This document shows, in pieces, positions 18,233-26,494 of a DNA stretch of 34,758 nucleotides. How positions within the stretch are numbered: the first letter of the stretch is position 1; every line of letters starts with the position of its first letter. The notes below the pieces were generated by a model that was given only the letters and a program-made list of their open reading frames with translations, was not told the origin of the DNA and made no database searches. Source of the stretch: JBGRQB01 sp041725875 (GTDB lineage Bacteria > Bacteroidota > Ignavibacteria > Ignavibacteriales > Melioribacteraceae); contig JBGRQB010000024.1 of the NCBI GenBank assembly GCA_041725875.1, positions 1-34,758 on the forward strand. The letters are read 5' to 3'. Position numbers and translations under genes: made by a program.

Positions 18233-18478
18233 TTTTATTCACAATTTTTTAATTCAACTAACCCATTATATCAAAGAAGTTACTTAAGTGCAATTTCTAT
18301 ATGTTACAATAAAAAAAACTAAATAATTTCTTTTAGAAACCCCAAAATGTAATTCGAGTTTTCTCTATTGAAAGAAAATATTTCACATAAAATAACTCTA
18401 CTGATAAATTATTTCAAAAGTGAAAGGGGCTCTATGAATCAGACAACTTTGAGCCAGCTTCTCAATAAAAAGTAATTT

Positions 18479-19609
18479 CTACATCAAATAATCCAGATAA
18501 TTATTTTTATTAATAACATTAAATTCTGATTCTTGATAATTATTTATCCAACCACCGGGTACTTTTACTTTCTCTTTATTAAACTTAATCTCGAATGCAT
18601 TTAATTTGTCTCCTTCTTCAACTATTAAATCAATCTCCTGTTGATCATAAGTTCTCCAGAAATAGTTATTAACAATTTTTCTTTCATTACTTTGCTTTTT
18701 GATCAATTCAGAAATAACATAACTCTCCCATAATTCTCCAATATCATTTCGGTTTGAAATCGGTTTGAAATTGGAGATAATCGCATTCCTGATTCCATTA
18801 TCATAAAAATACCATTTTGGTTTCTTAGTAATTTCTTTCCTTAAGTTTCTGCTAAATCCGGTTAACTTAAAAAGAATATAATTTTTAGTTAACAAATCGA
18901 GATACTTATCGACTGTGTTTTTACTTATTCCTAATTGTTTTCCTATTTCTTCATACGATACTTCACTACCAACCTGATGAGCTATTAAACTTAAAAGTTT
19001 GAATATTTTATCTGAATTCCTAATTCCTTCAAATGCAATTATATCCTTTAACAAATAGGAATTTACAAGATCTCGTAAGTATTCTATTTTTTCTTCATTA
19101 TCTTCTATATGCATTAATTCAGGATAGCCGCCATAAATCAACCTTGACTCAAGATTACTTACTTGTTCAATCCTGGTTTCTTTTTCTGCATACTCCTCTT
19201 CTGAAAATGGAAATAGAAAAAACTCTGTTTTTCTGCCTGTTAATGGTTCACCGGTTTTATTTGATAAATCAAAAGCAGATGATCCTGTCACAAGTATTTT
19301 TATTCCTTCAATTTCATCAACCATCAATTTTAAAATTTTACCAATTTCCGGAATTACCTGAGCTTCATCAATTACCAGTAATTCATTTTTACCAATTATG
19401 TTTTTATAATTCTTAACGGTTCTCGTTTTTAGTAACTCCTGTACTGTAAAATCTTCTGCGTTTAGATATAGAGTTTTCAGGTTAAGCTTTTGCACTATTT
19501 CTTTTGTCAGGAAAGTTTTTCCTACTCTTCTGGCCCCAATTAATATAACAACTTTACCCGGATTTAATCTTTCAATTATCTTATTTTCAATCTTTCTATT
19601 AACCTTCAT
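18479..19609 (-). CDS. AAA-family ATPase with DUF4143 domain
   Basis: A 376-residue protein of the widespread 'ATP-binding protein' family. It has an N-terminal AAA domain with Walker A GARRVGKT (25-32), Walker B LLVIDEAQ (77-84) and the sensor-like ILVTGSSAFDLS. A winged-helix-like section follows (SYEEIGKQLGISKNTVDKYL). The DUF4143 C-terminus has a nuclease-like EIDLIVEE ... NAFEIKF pair that resembles, but need not function as, a PD-(D/E)XK site. The family's role is unsettled and it is often found in accessory DNA. GGAG precedes the ATG. Two adjacent palindromes upstream could be an operator, perhaps for self-control through the winged-helix part. Confidence 0.88.
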   Translation of the reverse strand: MKVNRKIENKIIERLNPGKVVILIGARRVGKTFLTKEIVQKLNLKTLYLNAEDFTVQELLKTRTVKNYKNIIGKNELLVIDEAQVIPEIGKILKLMVDEIEGIKILVTGSSAFDLSNKTGEPLTGRKTEFFLFPFSEEEYAEKETRIEQVSNLESRLIYGGYPELMHIEDNEEKIEYLRDLVNSYLLKDIIAFEGIRNSDKIFKLLSLIAHQVGSEVSYEEIGKQLGISKNTVDKYLDLLTKNYILFKLTGFSRNLRKEITKKPKWYFYDNGIRNAIISNFKPISNRNDIGELWESYVISELIKKQSNERKIVNNYFWRTYDQQEIDLIVEEGDKLNAFEIKFNKEKVKVPGGWINNYQESEFNVINKNNYLDYLM

Positions 19610-19636
19610 ACTATCTCCGTCTCTATACTGACGCTT

Positions 19637-19665
19637 TTAACGTTAATTCAGTCATTTTAATGACT
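19637..19665. promoter_or_regulatory. two adjacent palindromes upstream of the AAA/DUF4143 gene
   Basis: TTAACGTTAA (19637-19646, perfect 10-bp palindrome) is followed three bases later by AGTCATT-TT-AATGACT (19650-19665, perfect 7-bp arms). They lie 28-56 bases upstream of the leftward ATG, where a promoter would be, which suits an operator. No regulator is known. Confidence 0.4.
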
Positions 19666-20160
19666 CAATTTACTTTTTATTAATCATAAAGGCAAAAGTA
19701 TTTTATGAAAATTTATTTGTTCCTATCCAAACCCTGATCCGAATTAAAAATGATGATTTATTAAAATAAAGTAATTTTGTGCAGATTTTATTCTTTTGTG
19801 TAAGTGACGAGTAGTTAATAATAGCAGGCTAAGAATTTTTGGCGGGTCAAAATTAAGTCTGTTTTTTGCCTTTTTAGAATTAGAGTATTTCAACTCTAAG
19901 GAATCATTATATGCCCAAGTTTTCCCATTTTTTGTGCAAACACATAATACTATGCTCAAATTTGTGTAAAAATTGTTATGGGATTTAAAGTCACATAAAG
20001 AAAACTATGTGTGAAAATACTACTTCTCCGCTACCTAATAATAAATTGATCAACTAGTTATAGACAAAATTGAAACTCAATCCGGGCATCTGCTTAAAAG
20101 GCAGAATAAACTATTCGATTCTGCGATTTAAGACCATATTCTAAGTTTTAATTGCTCTAT

Positions 20161-20186
20161 ATTGATCTAAGTTGATCTGAGATTTA
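20161..20186. repeat. 26-nt direct repeat, copy 1
   Basis: Begins ATTGATCTAAGTTGATCTGA and ends GATTTA. It differs from copy 2 (20316-20341) at two of 26 positions. Each copy itself contains two TTGATC/TTGATCT words ten bases apart, as would suit a tandem DNA-binding site. Both copies are followed by a T-rich stretch. Confidence 0.6.
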
Positions 20187-20315
20187 GTTCTTTTTTGGTA
20201 CTGAAGAAATAATTTCAAACTCAAGATTCAATATTTTATTCAATTTGACCGCCTTCGTGACAGGCAGGTTTAATACTACATTTATTGTGTTTTTAGCCTG
20301 TTTTTTTTAATTCTA

Positions 20316-20341
20316 ATTGATCTAAATTGATCCGAGATTTA
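20316..20341. repeat. 26-nt direct repeat, copy 2
   Basis: Begins ATTGATCTAAATTGATCCGA and ends GATTTA; it matches copy 1 at 24 of 26 positions, 155 bases away. It lies about 110 bases from the 3' end of the leftward membrane protein gene, so a role in that gene's expression is not obvious. Confidence 0.6.
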
Positions 20342-20452
20342 CTCCCTTTTTATAATTTAATAGTTTACTTTTTTGAAGAGGAGATTTAGTTAACAATTAT
20401 TTTCATTCATCAAGAAGAAAAAGTTAAATGTGATAGAAGGCAAATATTTTGA

Positions 20453-21004
20453 TTAAGATTCTTTTTTTGAATAATCTCTTATAAACTCAATTATCTTATG
20501 AATTCCATCACTACCTCCTGATATTAATCCACCAGTTAGTAAAATATCTGTAAATCTCATAAATGAGATTTGCCAGCTAAGATGATTTTCTTTTAAAATA
20601 ATTAAATTTTCTAATGTTCTTATACCAAAAGAACTAATTACTAAACCGATTATTAATGAAAAGAATAAGGCCAACATTCTTGTTTTTTGTTTCCTAAGCT
20701 GCAATTTTTCAGCCATTTTTTTTACTTTATCTTTGTTTTCAGGCGTAACATTATTCTTAAGTTCTAAAATATCAGCTTCAATTTTTTCTGAGATAGGAGC
20801 TCTCAATGTTGTAAGAAATACATCAAGAAATCTTTCAGCTATTATTGCGATAACTAAGAAGGAAGAGAGTATTTGCAAAATATTTGAATCTTCAATTGAT
20901 TTTAATTCAAATGGTTCAACTGCCCAATGAGAAGCTATTAACAAAAAAATTAATATTCCAATAATAAAAACCAAATTTAAGAAAGTAATTTTTTTCTCAC
21001 TCAT
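20453..21004 (-). CDS. small conserved-looking membrane protein, unknown function
   Basis: A 183-residue protein with about four hydrophobic helices: near 9-26, 42-62, 108-128 and 150-168. A charged, probably coiled-coil cytoplasmic segment (about 72-106, KIEADILELKNNVTPENKDK onward) separates the pairs. The C-terminal phrase TGGLISGGSDGIHKIIEF is a recognisable conserved-type motif seen in other uncharacterised membrane proteins, but I cannot name a family. AGGGG lies six bases before the ATG. It is divergent from the importer operon, sharing a ~125-base promoter region with it; a functional link is possible but not shown. Confidence 0.75.
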   Translation of the reverse strand: MSEKKITFLNLVFIIGILIFLLIASHWAVEPFELKSIEDSNILQILSSFLVIAIIAERFLDVFLTTLRAPISEKIEADILELKNNVTPENKDKVKKMAEKLQLRKQKTRMLALFFSLIIGLVISSFGIRTLENLIILKENHLSWQISFMRFTDILLTGGLISGGSDGIHKIIEFIRDYSKKES

Positions 21005-21128
21005 AATACCCCTATAAATATTAATTTTGTTTTATTTTTAATTCATTTTGCCTTATTTTGTAAAATATTAAAAAAAAAATTCTAACTAAAGCATTATTTA
21101 TTTTACCTTAAATTAATTGAGAGATAAT

Positions 21129-22067
21129 TTGTCTACCTTAATAGAAGTTCAAAATCTAAATGTTCAATTCAAATCGAATAGAAATATAATTTATGCAGTT
21201 AATAATTTATCTTTCTCATTACAAAAAAATGAAATATTGGCCATAATAGGAGAATCTGGTTGTGGTAAATCAGTAACTTGTAAATCATTACTTAGGCTTA
21301 ATAATGCTTATAAAGAATCGGGTGATATTTATTTGAATGACCAACTGATTTCAAACTATTCAGATAAAGAGTTTTTTGAAATCAGAGGAAGAAAAATTTC
21401 TATGATTTTTCAAGATCCTGGTTCTTCATTAAATCCATTAATAAAAATTGGTCATCAAATTTCAGAGGTTATCCAACTCCATTCTAATTTAAACAAAAAT
21501 GATGCTTATGAAAAAGGAATTGAGGTTCTCAAACAACTTGGGATACCAAATCCTTCGTTAAAAATGCAAGAGTATCCTCATCAACAAAGTGGTGGTATTA
21601 ATCAGAGAATTTTAATCGCTTTAGCTTGTTCGTGTAATCCAGATGTACTTATTGCAGATGAACCAACTGCATCTTTGGATGTAACTATACAAAAACAAAT
21701 ATTGGAAATTTTTATAAATCTAAAGAAACAACGAAGTCTTATTTTTGTTACGCATGATTTGGGTGTAGTAAAAGAAATCGCTGATAGAGTGATTATACTA
21801 TATCAAGGTATGTTAATGGAAGAAGGAAATAAATCCGAGATTTTTAGTAAGTCCAATCACCCATATACTAAAGCTTTATTAGATTCTACACCTCTCTTTA
21901 ATGAAAGTAAATATATTTTAGAAGGCGAACCAACAACAAACACTAAATTAATACCTGGATGTCCATTTGAAAATAGATGTCCGAATAAAATTGGTGAAAT
22001 ATGCGAAAAATCAATACCATCTTTAACTAAAAAAAACACTAATGTTAGATGTCATTTATACACGTAG
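21129..22067 (+). CDS. OppD/DppD-like peptide ABC importer ATPase
   Basis: About 312 residues. It has Walker A GESGCGKS (about 41-48), a signature present as QSGGINQR instead of the usual LSGGMxQR, and Walker B VLIADEPTASLD. The oligopeptide-transporter C-terminal domain has its usual cysteines (PGCPFENRCPNKIGEICEKS, then RCHLYT). It should energise the two permeases encoded downstream; the usual second ATPase (OppF/DppF) is absent, so it may act as a homodimer. I chose the TTG at 21129 because GAGAG lies at good spacing before it; an in-frame TTG at 21117 has no such site. It is the first gene of a six-gene operon, eight bases from the next start. Confidence 0.9.
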   Translation: MSTLIEVQNLNVQFKSNRNIIYAVNNLSFSLQKNEILAIIGESGCGKSVTCKSLLRLNNAYKESGDIYLNDQLISNYSDKEFFEIRGRKISMIFQDPGSSLNPLIKIGHQISEVIQLHSNLNKNDAYEKGIEVLKQLGIPNPSLKMQEYPHQQSGGINQRILIALACSCNPDVLIADEPTASLDVTIQKQILEIFINLKKQRSLIFVTHDLGVVKEIADRVIILYQGMLMEEGNKSEIFSKSNHPYTKALLDSTPLFNESKYILEGEPTTNTKLIPGCPFENRCPNKIGEICEKSIPSLTKKNTNVRCHLYT

Positions 22068-22075
22068 AGGGTAAA

Positions 22076-23656
22076 ATGAAAAAAATATTTTATTTGTTTT
22101 TAGTAATTTCGATACTTTTTATAGGCTGCGATGAGGAAAAAAGTTTTGACAAACGAATTAATGATGTGATGTTTTTAAATCAATCACAGTTTAACTCTTT
22201 TGATCCTATTGATGCTTACCATGCCGGGCATATTCAAATTGTGAAACAACTTTTTAATACTTTAACTGATATAAATTCTAAAGGTGAAACAATACCATCT
22301 ATTGCGAAATCTTGGAACTCTAGCAACGGATCTATCTGGGAGTTTAATCTTCGATCAGATATTTATTTTATTAAAGATTCTTGTTTTAGTAATGACGAGC
22401 AGAGGAAATTAAACGCAAATGATGTTAAGTATTCATTTGAAAGATTATTAAATAAAAATTCTAAATCTCTTGGTGTTTCTTATTTTTCTAATATTAAGGG
22501 ATTTGAGGCTTTTAGAAATGGATCAGCAAATCATATAGAAGGAGTTTCAGTTTCTAATGACAGTACAATATTTTTCTATCTTAATGATATAGATTTTAAC
22601 TTTCCAAATCTTCTTACTCTCCCTTATTGTTCAATAGTAAAAAAACAAGCAATAGAATTTTATGAAAGTGACGTAAAATTACATCCTGTGGGAACTGGAC
22701 CTTTTATTTTATCAAATTATACTGCTGATCAGAAAATAGTTTTGAATAAAAACACAAATTACTGGGAAAGTAAAAATAATATTTCAATTCCCGAAGTAGA
22801 TCTAGTCAACATAAATTTAGTTAAGGATGAAAATCTTGCTTTTTTACAGTTTAAGAATCAGCAACTCAATTTCTTGGAATTAAATTATTCTATTGGACAT
22901 CAGTTAAAAAATTCAAAGCTAAACTTTGACTATGATATTGAGTCTTGGCCAGGAACACAATTAAATTTTTATCTATTCAATTTAGAGAAAATTGATCAAT
23001 CAATAAGAAAAGGAATTAATTTTGCAATAAATCGAAATGAACTTCAAACAATTATTGCTGATCAAGGTAGTATAGCGAAATCCATCTTCCCCTCTATTTT
23101 CTCAAATCTTGATAATAAAATTAACACGCTGGATTATAATCCTAAATTAGCTAAACAGTTATTGATGAAAGACAGAAAAATAAAATTAGTTTGTTTCGAA
23201 GATATATTATCTAGGAATTTGGCTAGTTTTATCAAAACAAGTTTGATTAGTTACAAAATTAATGTCGAAATAGAAGCTGTTCCATTCCAAGTATTAGTTG
23301 ACAGGCTGATGAAAGGTAATTATGATATGATTCAACTTTATTGGGGCCCTTTTTATGCTGATATAAATCATTACCTTACACCATTTTTATCTACTTCTTT
23401 TCCACCAGTTGGGAACAATTTTAATAAATATAGCAACTCAAACTTTGATCAATTAGTAAATAGCTGCCAGAAAAGTGAAAAAGAAGATCAAATGGAAAAA
23501 TATTTGGAAGCCCAAAATATTATCCTTGATGATATGCCTTTTTTACTATTTTATTTTGGAAATATGAATAGAGCAACTAATAATAATTTTCAGCTTGAAA
23601 AGCACCCGCTTGGTTATAGAATGTATAAAAATTCAAAAATAGTAAGTAATGATTAA
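22076..23656 (+). CDS. peptide-type ABC substrate-binding lipoprotein (family 5)
   Basis: About 526 residues, starting at the ATG at 22076, which has an AGAGGG site before it and gives a proper lipoprotein signal peptide ending in FIGC. A longer frame from 22049 overlaps the ATPase gene and is unlikely. The architecture is that of extracellular solute-binding family 5 (OppA/DppA/NikA): the early FNSFDPIDAYHAGHIQIVKQ, PSIAKSWN, LNANDVKYSFERLL, the PVGTGPFILSNY motif and a C-terminal YDMIQLYWGPFYADINHYLTP. It captures the ligand and delivers it to the permeases. The ligand cannot be read from sequence; peptides, nickel chelates and sugars are all known in this family. It overlaps the next gene by eight bases. 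Confidence 0.9.
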   Translation: MKKIFYLFLVISILFIGCDEEKSFDKRINDVMFLNQSQFNSFDPIDAYHAGHIQIVKQLFNTLTDINSKGETIPSIAKSWNSSNGSIWEFNLRSDIYFIKDSCFSNDEQRKLNANDVKYSFERLLNKNSKSLGVSYFSNIKGFEAFRNGSANHIEGVSVSNDSTIFFYLNDIDFNFPNLLTLPYCSIVKKQAIEFYESDVKLHPVGTGPFILSNYTADQKIVLNKNTNYWESKNNISIPEVDLVNINLVKDENLAFLQFKNQQLNFLELNYSIGHQLKNSKLNFDYDIESWPGTQLNFYLFNLEKIDQSIRKGINFAINRNELQTIIADQGSIAKSIFPSIFSNLDNKINTLDYNPKLAKQLLMKDRKIKLVCFEDILSRNLASFIKTSLISYKINVEIEAVPFQVLVDRLMKGNYDMIQLYWGPFYADINHYLTPFLSTSFPPVGNNFNKYSNSNFDQLVNSCQKSEKEDQMEKYLEAQNIILDDMPFLLFYFGNMNRATNNNFQLEKHPLGYRMYKNSKIVSND

Positions 23657-24524
23657 GAATAATTTAGTTATTCGATTAGGATTGGTTTTAATATTTATAC
23701 TTTTAATTCCAATTTTACCAATTATAATCATATTTAGTGGACGTACATCTCCAGAATATGTGATGTACGGAACATTAAATGTGAATGTAAAGGGTTCACT
23801 TTCTTTTTTTGAAGTATATTACAGATTTCTAAATAATTTGATATCTTTTGATTTAGGCAACTCTATTTCAACTAATCAACCGGTAATTGATGAAATTAAC
23901 ATTGCGTTGAATAATTCATTTCTAATAATAGTAATTGCTATTATCTTTACTCTTGTTTTGGGGCCACTCTTTTCGTATCTAAAAACCAACTTTAAAATAT
24001 TTAATAATTACATAAAAAAAATTGAATTTATTTTTTACATACCAATAATTGTTTTTACGTACTTATTTATATTTTTTCTTGATAATTTAGGATTAAATAT
24101 TTTGGGTAATCTAAAATTCATCTTGGCTGGAATTATTCTTTCTATATATCCAACTTTTGTAGTATTTTCATCTTTGACTGATTTAACAATAAAGCTAAAA
24201 AAAACTAACATTTTTAATAATTATGTAAGCCTTGGTTTTCATCCCAATAAAATTTTAATGAAATATTTTAGAAAGTTTTATTTAATTGAAATATTAAGTT
24301 ACCTTGAAAACTTAATTGTTTATATGTTCGGATTTATTTTTTTTGTTGAAACTCCACTAGGTATTAATGGATTTGGATATAAATTTGTTTTAGCAATACA
24401 AAGATACGATTATCCATTGATCATTGGATTATGTATCTTCAGTTTCTTGTTTTTTTCAATTCTCAACTTATTAATTGAATCGATTAAATCAGTAATAGAT
24501 CCGAGAACATTAAAGAATGAATAA
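23649..24524 (+). CDS. peptide-type ABC importer permease (DppB-like)
   Basis: A 291-residue inner-membrane protein with about six helices. The DppB/OppB plan is visible: an N-terminal helix, then a periplasmic stretch with LISFDLGNSIST, a cluster of helices from about 93 to 185, the ATPase-coupling EAA-type loop near 195-215 (NNYVSLGFHPNKILMKYF) and the ending TPLGINGFGYKFVLAIQRYD, DPRTLK. It is divergent and very A+T-rich, with many Ile/Phe/Asn codons. It overlaps both neighbours by eight bases, implying translational coupling and equal production with its partner permease. Confidence 0.87.
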   Translation: MIKNNLVIRLGLVLIFILLIPILPIIIIFSGRTSPEYVMYGTLNVNVKGSLSFFEVYYRFLNNLISFDLGNSISTNQPVIDEINIALNNSFLIIVIAIIFTLVLGPLFSYLKTNFKIFNNYIKKIEFIFYIPIIVFTYLFIFFLDNLGLNILGNLKFILAGIILSIYPTFVVFSSLTDLTIKLKKTNIFNNYVSLGFHPNKILMKYFRKFYLIEILSYLENLIVYMFGFIFFVETPLGINGFGYKFVLAIQRYDYPLIIGLCIFSFLFFSILNLLIESIKSVIDPRTLKNE

Positions 24525-25284
24525 AATCAAACGTATTCTGCCGATACTAATCGTTATACTATTTGTTTATATTTATTATCAATTTATCACAATCGATAAA
24601 AATGATATCTTAATGTCCCCTTCGGTTACAAATTGGTTTGGTACCGATTCAGAGGGTAATGATATATTGATAGTAATTATAGAATCACTATTTTATGAAT
24701 TATTAACTGTGATAATTTGTTTACCAATAATATATTTTTTGTCTATTTTTATAGGCCACCTACTATCAAAAAGTAAAAAACAAATTATAAATGATCTGAT
24801 TCAAAATATTCTGCATTTTTGGATAACTTTACCCATTATATTAATTGCCTTATTTTTGCTAATAATAATTGGCTCATCACAATTAAACGCTATAAGTGTA
24901 ATAATTTTTATTTTTATTCCAAGTCAATCATTATACATATATAATCAGATTTTTGATGCTAAAAAAGAACCTTTTGTTTTGGCTAAACTTAGTTATGGAT
25001 TTTCTCAAAACCATATTTTTTGGAAACACATTTTCCCATTTATAAGATCCTCTTCAATAAACTATAGTCTTTCAAGAATTCCCGAAATAATCATGTTGAA
25101 TATATCTCTAAACTTTATGGGATTAGCGACACAACCACCACACCATAGTTTTGGTCGAGTTTTATTTGATGGATTATCATTTATGTTTTCTGCTTGGTGG
25201 ATTTGGTTGTTTCCAGTTCTATTTATATCATTACTGTATTTATTACTAATTAATAAAATCAAATATTGGACAAAAGATGTTTAA
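24517..25284 (+). CDS. peptide-type ABC importer permease (DppC-like)
   Basis: A 255-residue inner-membrane protein. The DppC/OppC signatures are the early WFGTDSEGNDIL (family GTDxxGRD), a coupling loop LAKLSYGFSQNHIFWKHIFP and LNFMGLATQPPHHSFGRVL (family LSFLGLGxQPPxPSWG). About five to six helices span the protein. It pairs with the DppB-like permease to form the channel. It overlaps the SIR2-like gene by eight bases, so the importer and the two enzyme-like proteins are one expression unit. Confidence 0.9.
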   Translation: MNKIKRILPILIVILFVYIYYQFITIDKNDILMSPSVTNWFGTDSEGNDILIVIIESLFYELLTVIICLPIIYFLSIFIGHLLSKSKKQIINDLIQNILHFWITLPIILIALFLLIIIGSSQLNAISVIIFIFIPSQSLYIYNQIFDAKKEPFVLAKLSYGFSQNHIFWKHIFPFIRSSSINYSLSRIPEIIMLNISLNFMGLATQPPHHSFGRVLFDGLSFMFSAWWIWLFPVLFISLLYLLLINKIKYWTKDV

Positions 25285-26494
25285 TTTTAAGGAAGAAGAA
25301 CAATATAATAAAGAAATATTGAAAATCATGTGTGATTCTTATTTTGAATCAAAATTAATCCCTTTTATTGGAGCAGGATTTTCTAAGAATGCTTTGTCTA
25401 CGTATCCTGAATGGACCGAACTAATAGAAAACATTTCTCAAAAGCACTTTGCTAATAAGTATTTTTTGAAAGAAAAATTTCCAGGCACTGAGTACTTAGT
25501 TCGATCTGCTGATTATGCATCAGTTAAATTTACAATAGGATCTTCTTTTAATAAACGTATAAAAGATAAAAAAAACACTATAAAGACCAAATTATTTGGT
25601 ATGATAAAAACCGAACTTCAGGAAGCAGAGAAGAAAGCGAATGGTAAATTTAATTTAAATGTGCACAAAAAATTAGTATCCCTTAAAAATTTCAATTTAT
25701 TTTTTACTACTAATTGGGATGATTTATTAGAAAAAGCTTGTGATGAAAAAAATATTTCATACAAAAAAGCATCAACTACACTTGACCTTTCAAATCAATT
25801 AACAAATAAAGATAAATATATTGTTAAAATGCATGGTTGTTTAAATGAAGATTCTGAAAATATTGTTGTTACTGAAACAGATTATTTCCAATTAGTGAGT
25901 AATAGAAATCATCCATTAAATGTGAAGTTTTTCAATGAACTATTTCACAGAGATATTTTATGCTTAGGATTTAGTTTTAATGATCCAAATATATTAAATT
26001 TAGCTTTTCCAGCCTTTCTTGAAAAATCAAATAGTGATTATAATGAATATCAGGAACCAAAAATATTTTTAGTTAGTTTTTCTGAATATGACCCAATCAT
26101 AGCTAAATTATTTATAGAATTAAGAGGGGTTTATATTCTGTTTCTTGATGTTCCGAATACCGAAAAAACAAACACAATCCGCTCTCTATTAGATTATATT
26201 TCATATTATCATAAGAATGAAAGACCAAGAAATGATGAATCACATAAGATATTCAGTGTAATTAACAAATCTTGTACAAAGTGTAATTCTAATCGAGCTA
26301 AAGAGCTTGAAAATAACTTAATTGAAACCGAATTAAAGCTTGAAATGTATAAAACAAAATTAGGTGATCCTAAATACAATAAGATAAAGAACATAAAATA
26401 TTATCTAGAAGAAAAAATTAATTTTCTTGAACATAAACACGGATGTATAATGGATAAATATGAACAAATAAAAATTCTGATGGAGGATAAATAA
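25277..26494 (+). CDS. SIR2-like domain protein with C-terminal coiled coil
   Basis: A 405-residue cytoplasmic protein. The SIR2-like fold is marked by IGAGFS (31-36, NAD-binding loop), FFTTNWDDLLE (142-152), KMHGC (184-188, with the candidate catalytic histidine 186) and CLGFSFNDPNI (229-239). Such SIR2_2-type domains are often NADases in phage defence (Thoeris, SIR2-HerA, Argonaute partners) rather than deacetylases. After about 310 comes a tail with CTKC (333-336) and a charged coiled coil (about 341-400) containing HKHGC, possibly zinc-binding. It sits between the peptide importer and the radical SAM gene, overlapping the first by eight bases and the second by one. Its role in this operon is unknown. 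Confidence 0.85.
   Translation: MFNFKEEEQYNKEILKIMCDSYFESKLIPFIGAGFSKNALSTYPEWTELIENISQKHFANKYFLKEKFPGTEYLVRSADYASVKFTIGSSFNKRIKDKKNTIKTKLFGMIKTELQEAEKKANGKFNLNVHKKLVSLKNFNLFFTTNWDDLLEKACDEKNISYKKASTTLDLSNQLTNKDKYIVKMHGCLNEDSENIVVTETDYFQLVSNRNHPLNVKFFNELFHRDILCLGFSFNDPNILNLAFPAFLEKSNSDYNEYQEPKIFLVSFSEYDPIIAKLFIELRGVYILFLDVPNTEKTNTIRSLLDYISYYHKNERPRNDESHKIFSVINKSCTKCNSNRAKELENNLIETELKLEMYKTKLGDPKYNKIKNIKYYLEEKINFLEHKHGCIMDKYEQIKILMEDK

Larger units (their letters stand above)
19666..20452. other. long noncoding region
   Basis: About 790 bases between the ATPase gene and the small membrane protein gene. A 71-codon leftward frame (19744-19959) has an unconvincing, low-complexity translation and no ribosome site, so I do not call it. 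The region holds the 26-nt direct repeat described separately and a G+C-richer phrase near 20249-20270 (GACCGCCTTCGTGACAGGCA). I see no tRNA or riboswitch. Confidence 0.5.

Noticed and set aside
18425..18478. GGCTC...GAGCC inverted repeat after the AAA/DUF4143 gene, considered as an IS end or terminator
   Set aside because: Only a 5-bp stem with a 17-base loop, no T-run directly after it and no transposase or second copy in the window.
19744..19959. Leftward 71-codon reading frame in the long noncoding gap
   Set aside because: No ribosome site, poor amino-acid composition and no recognisable domain; likely chance in A+T-rich DNA.
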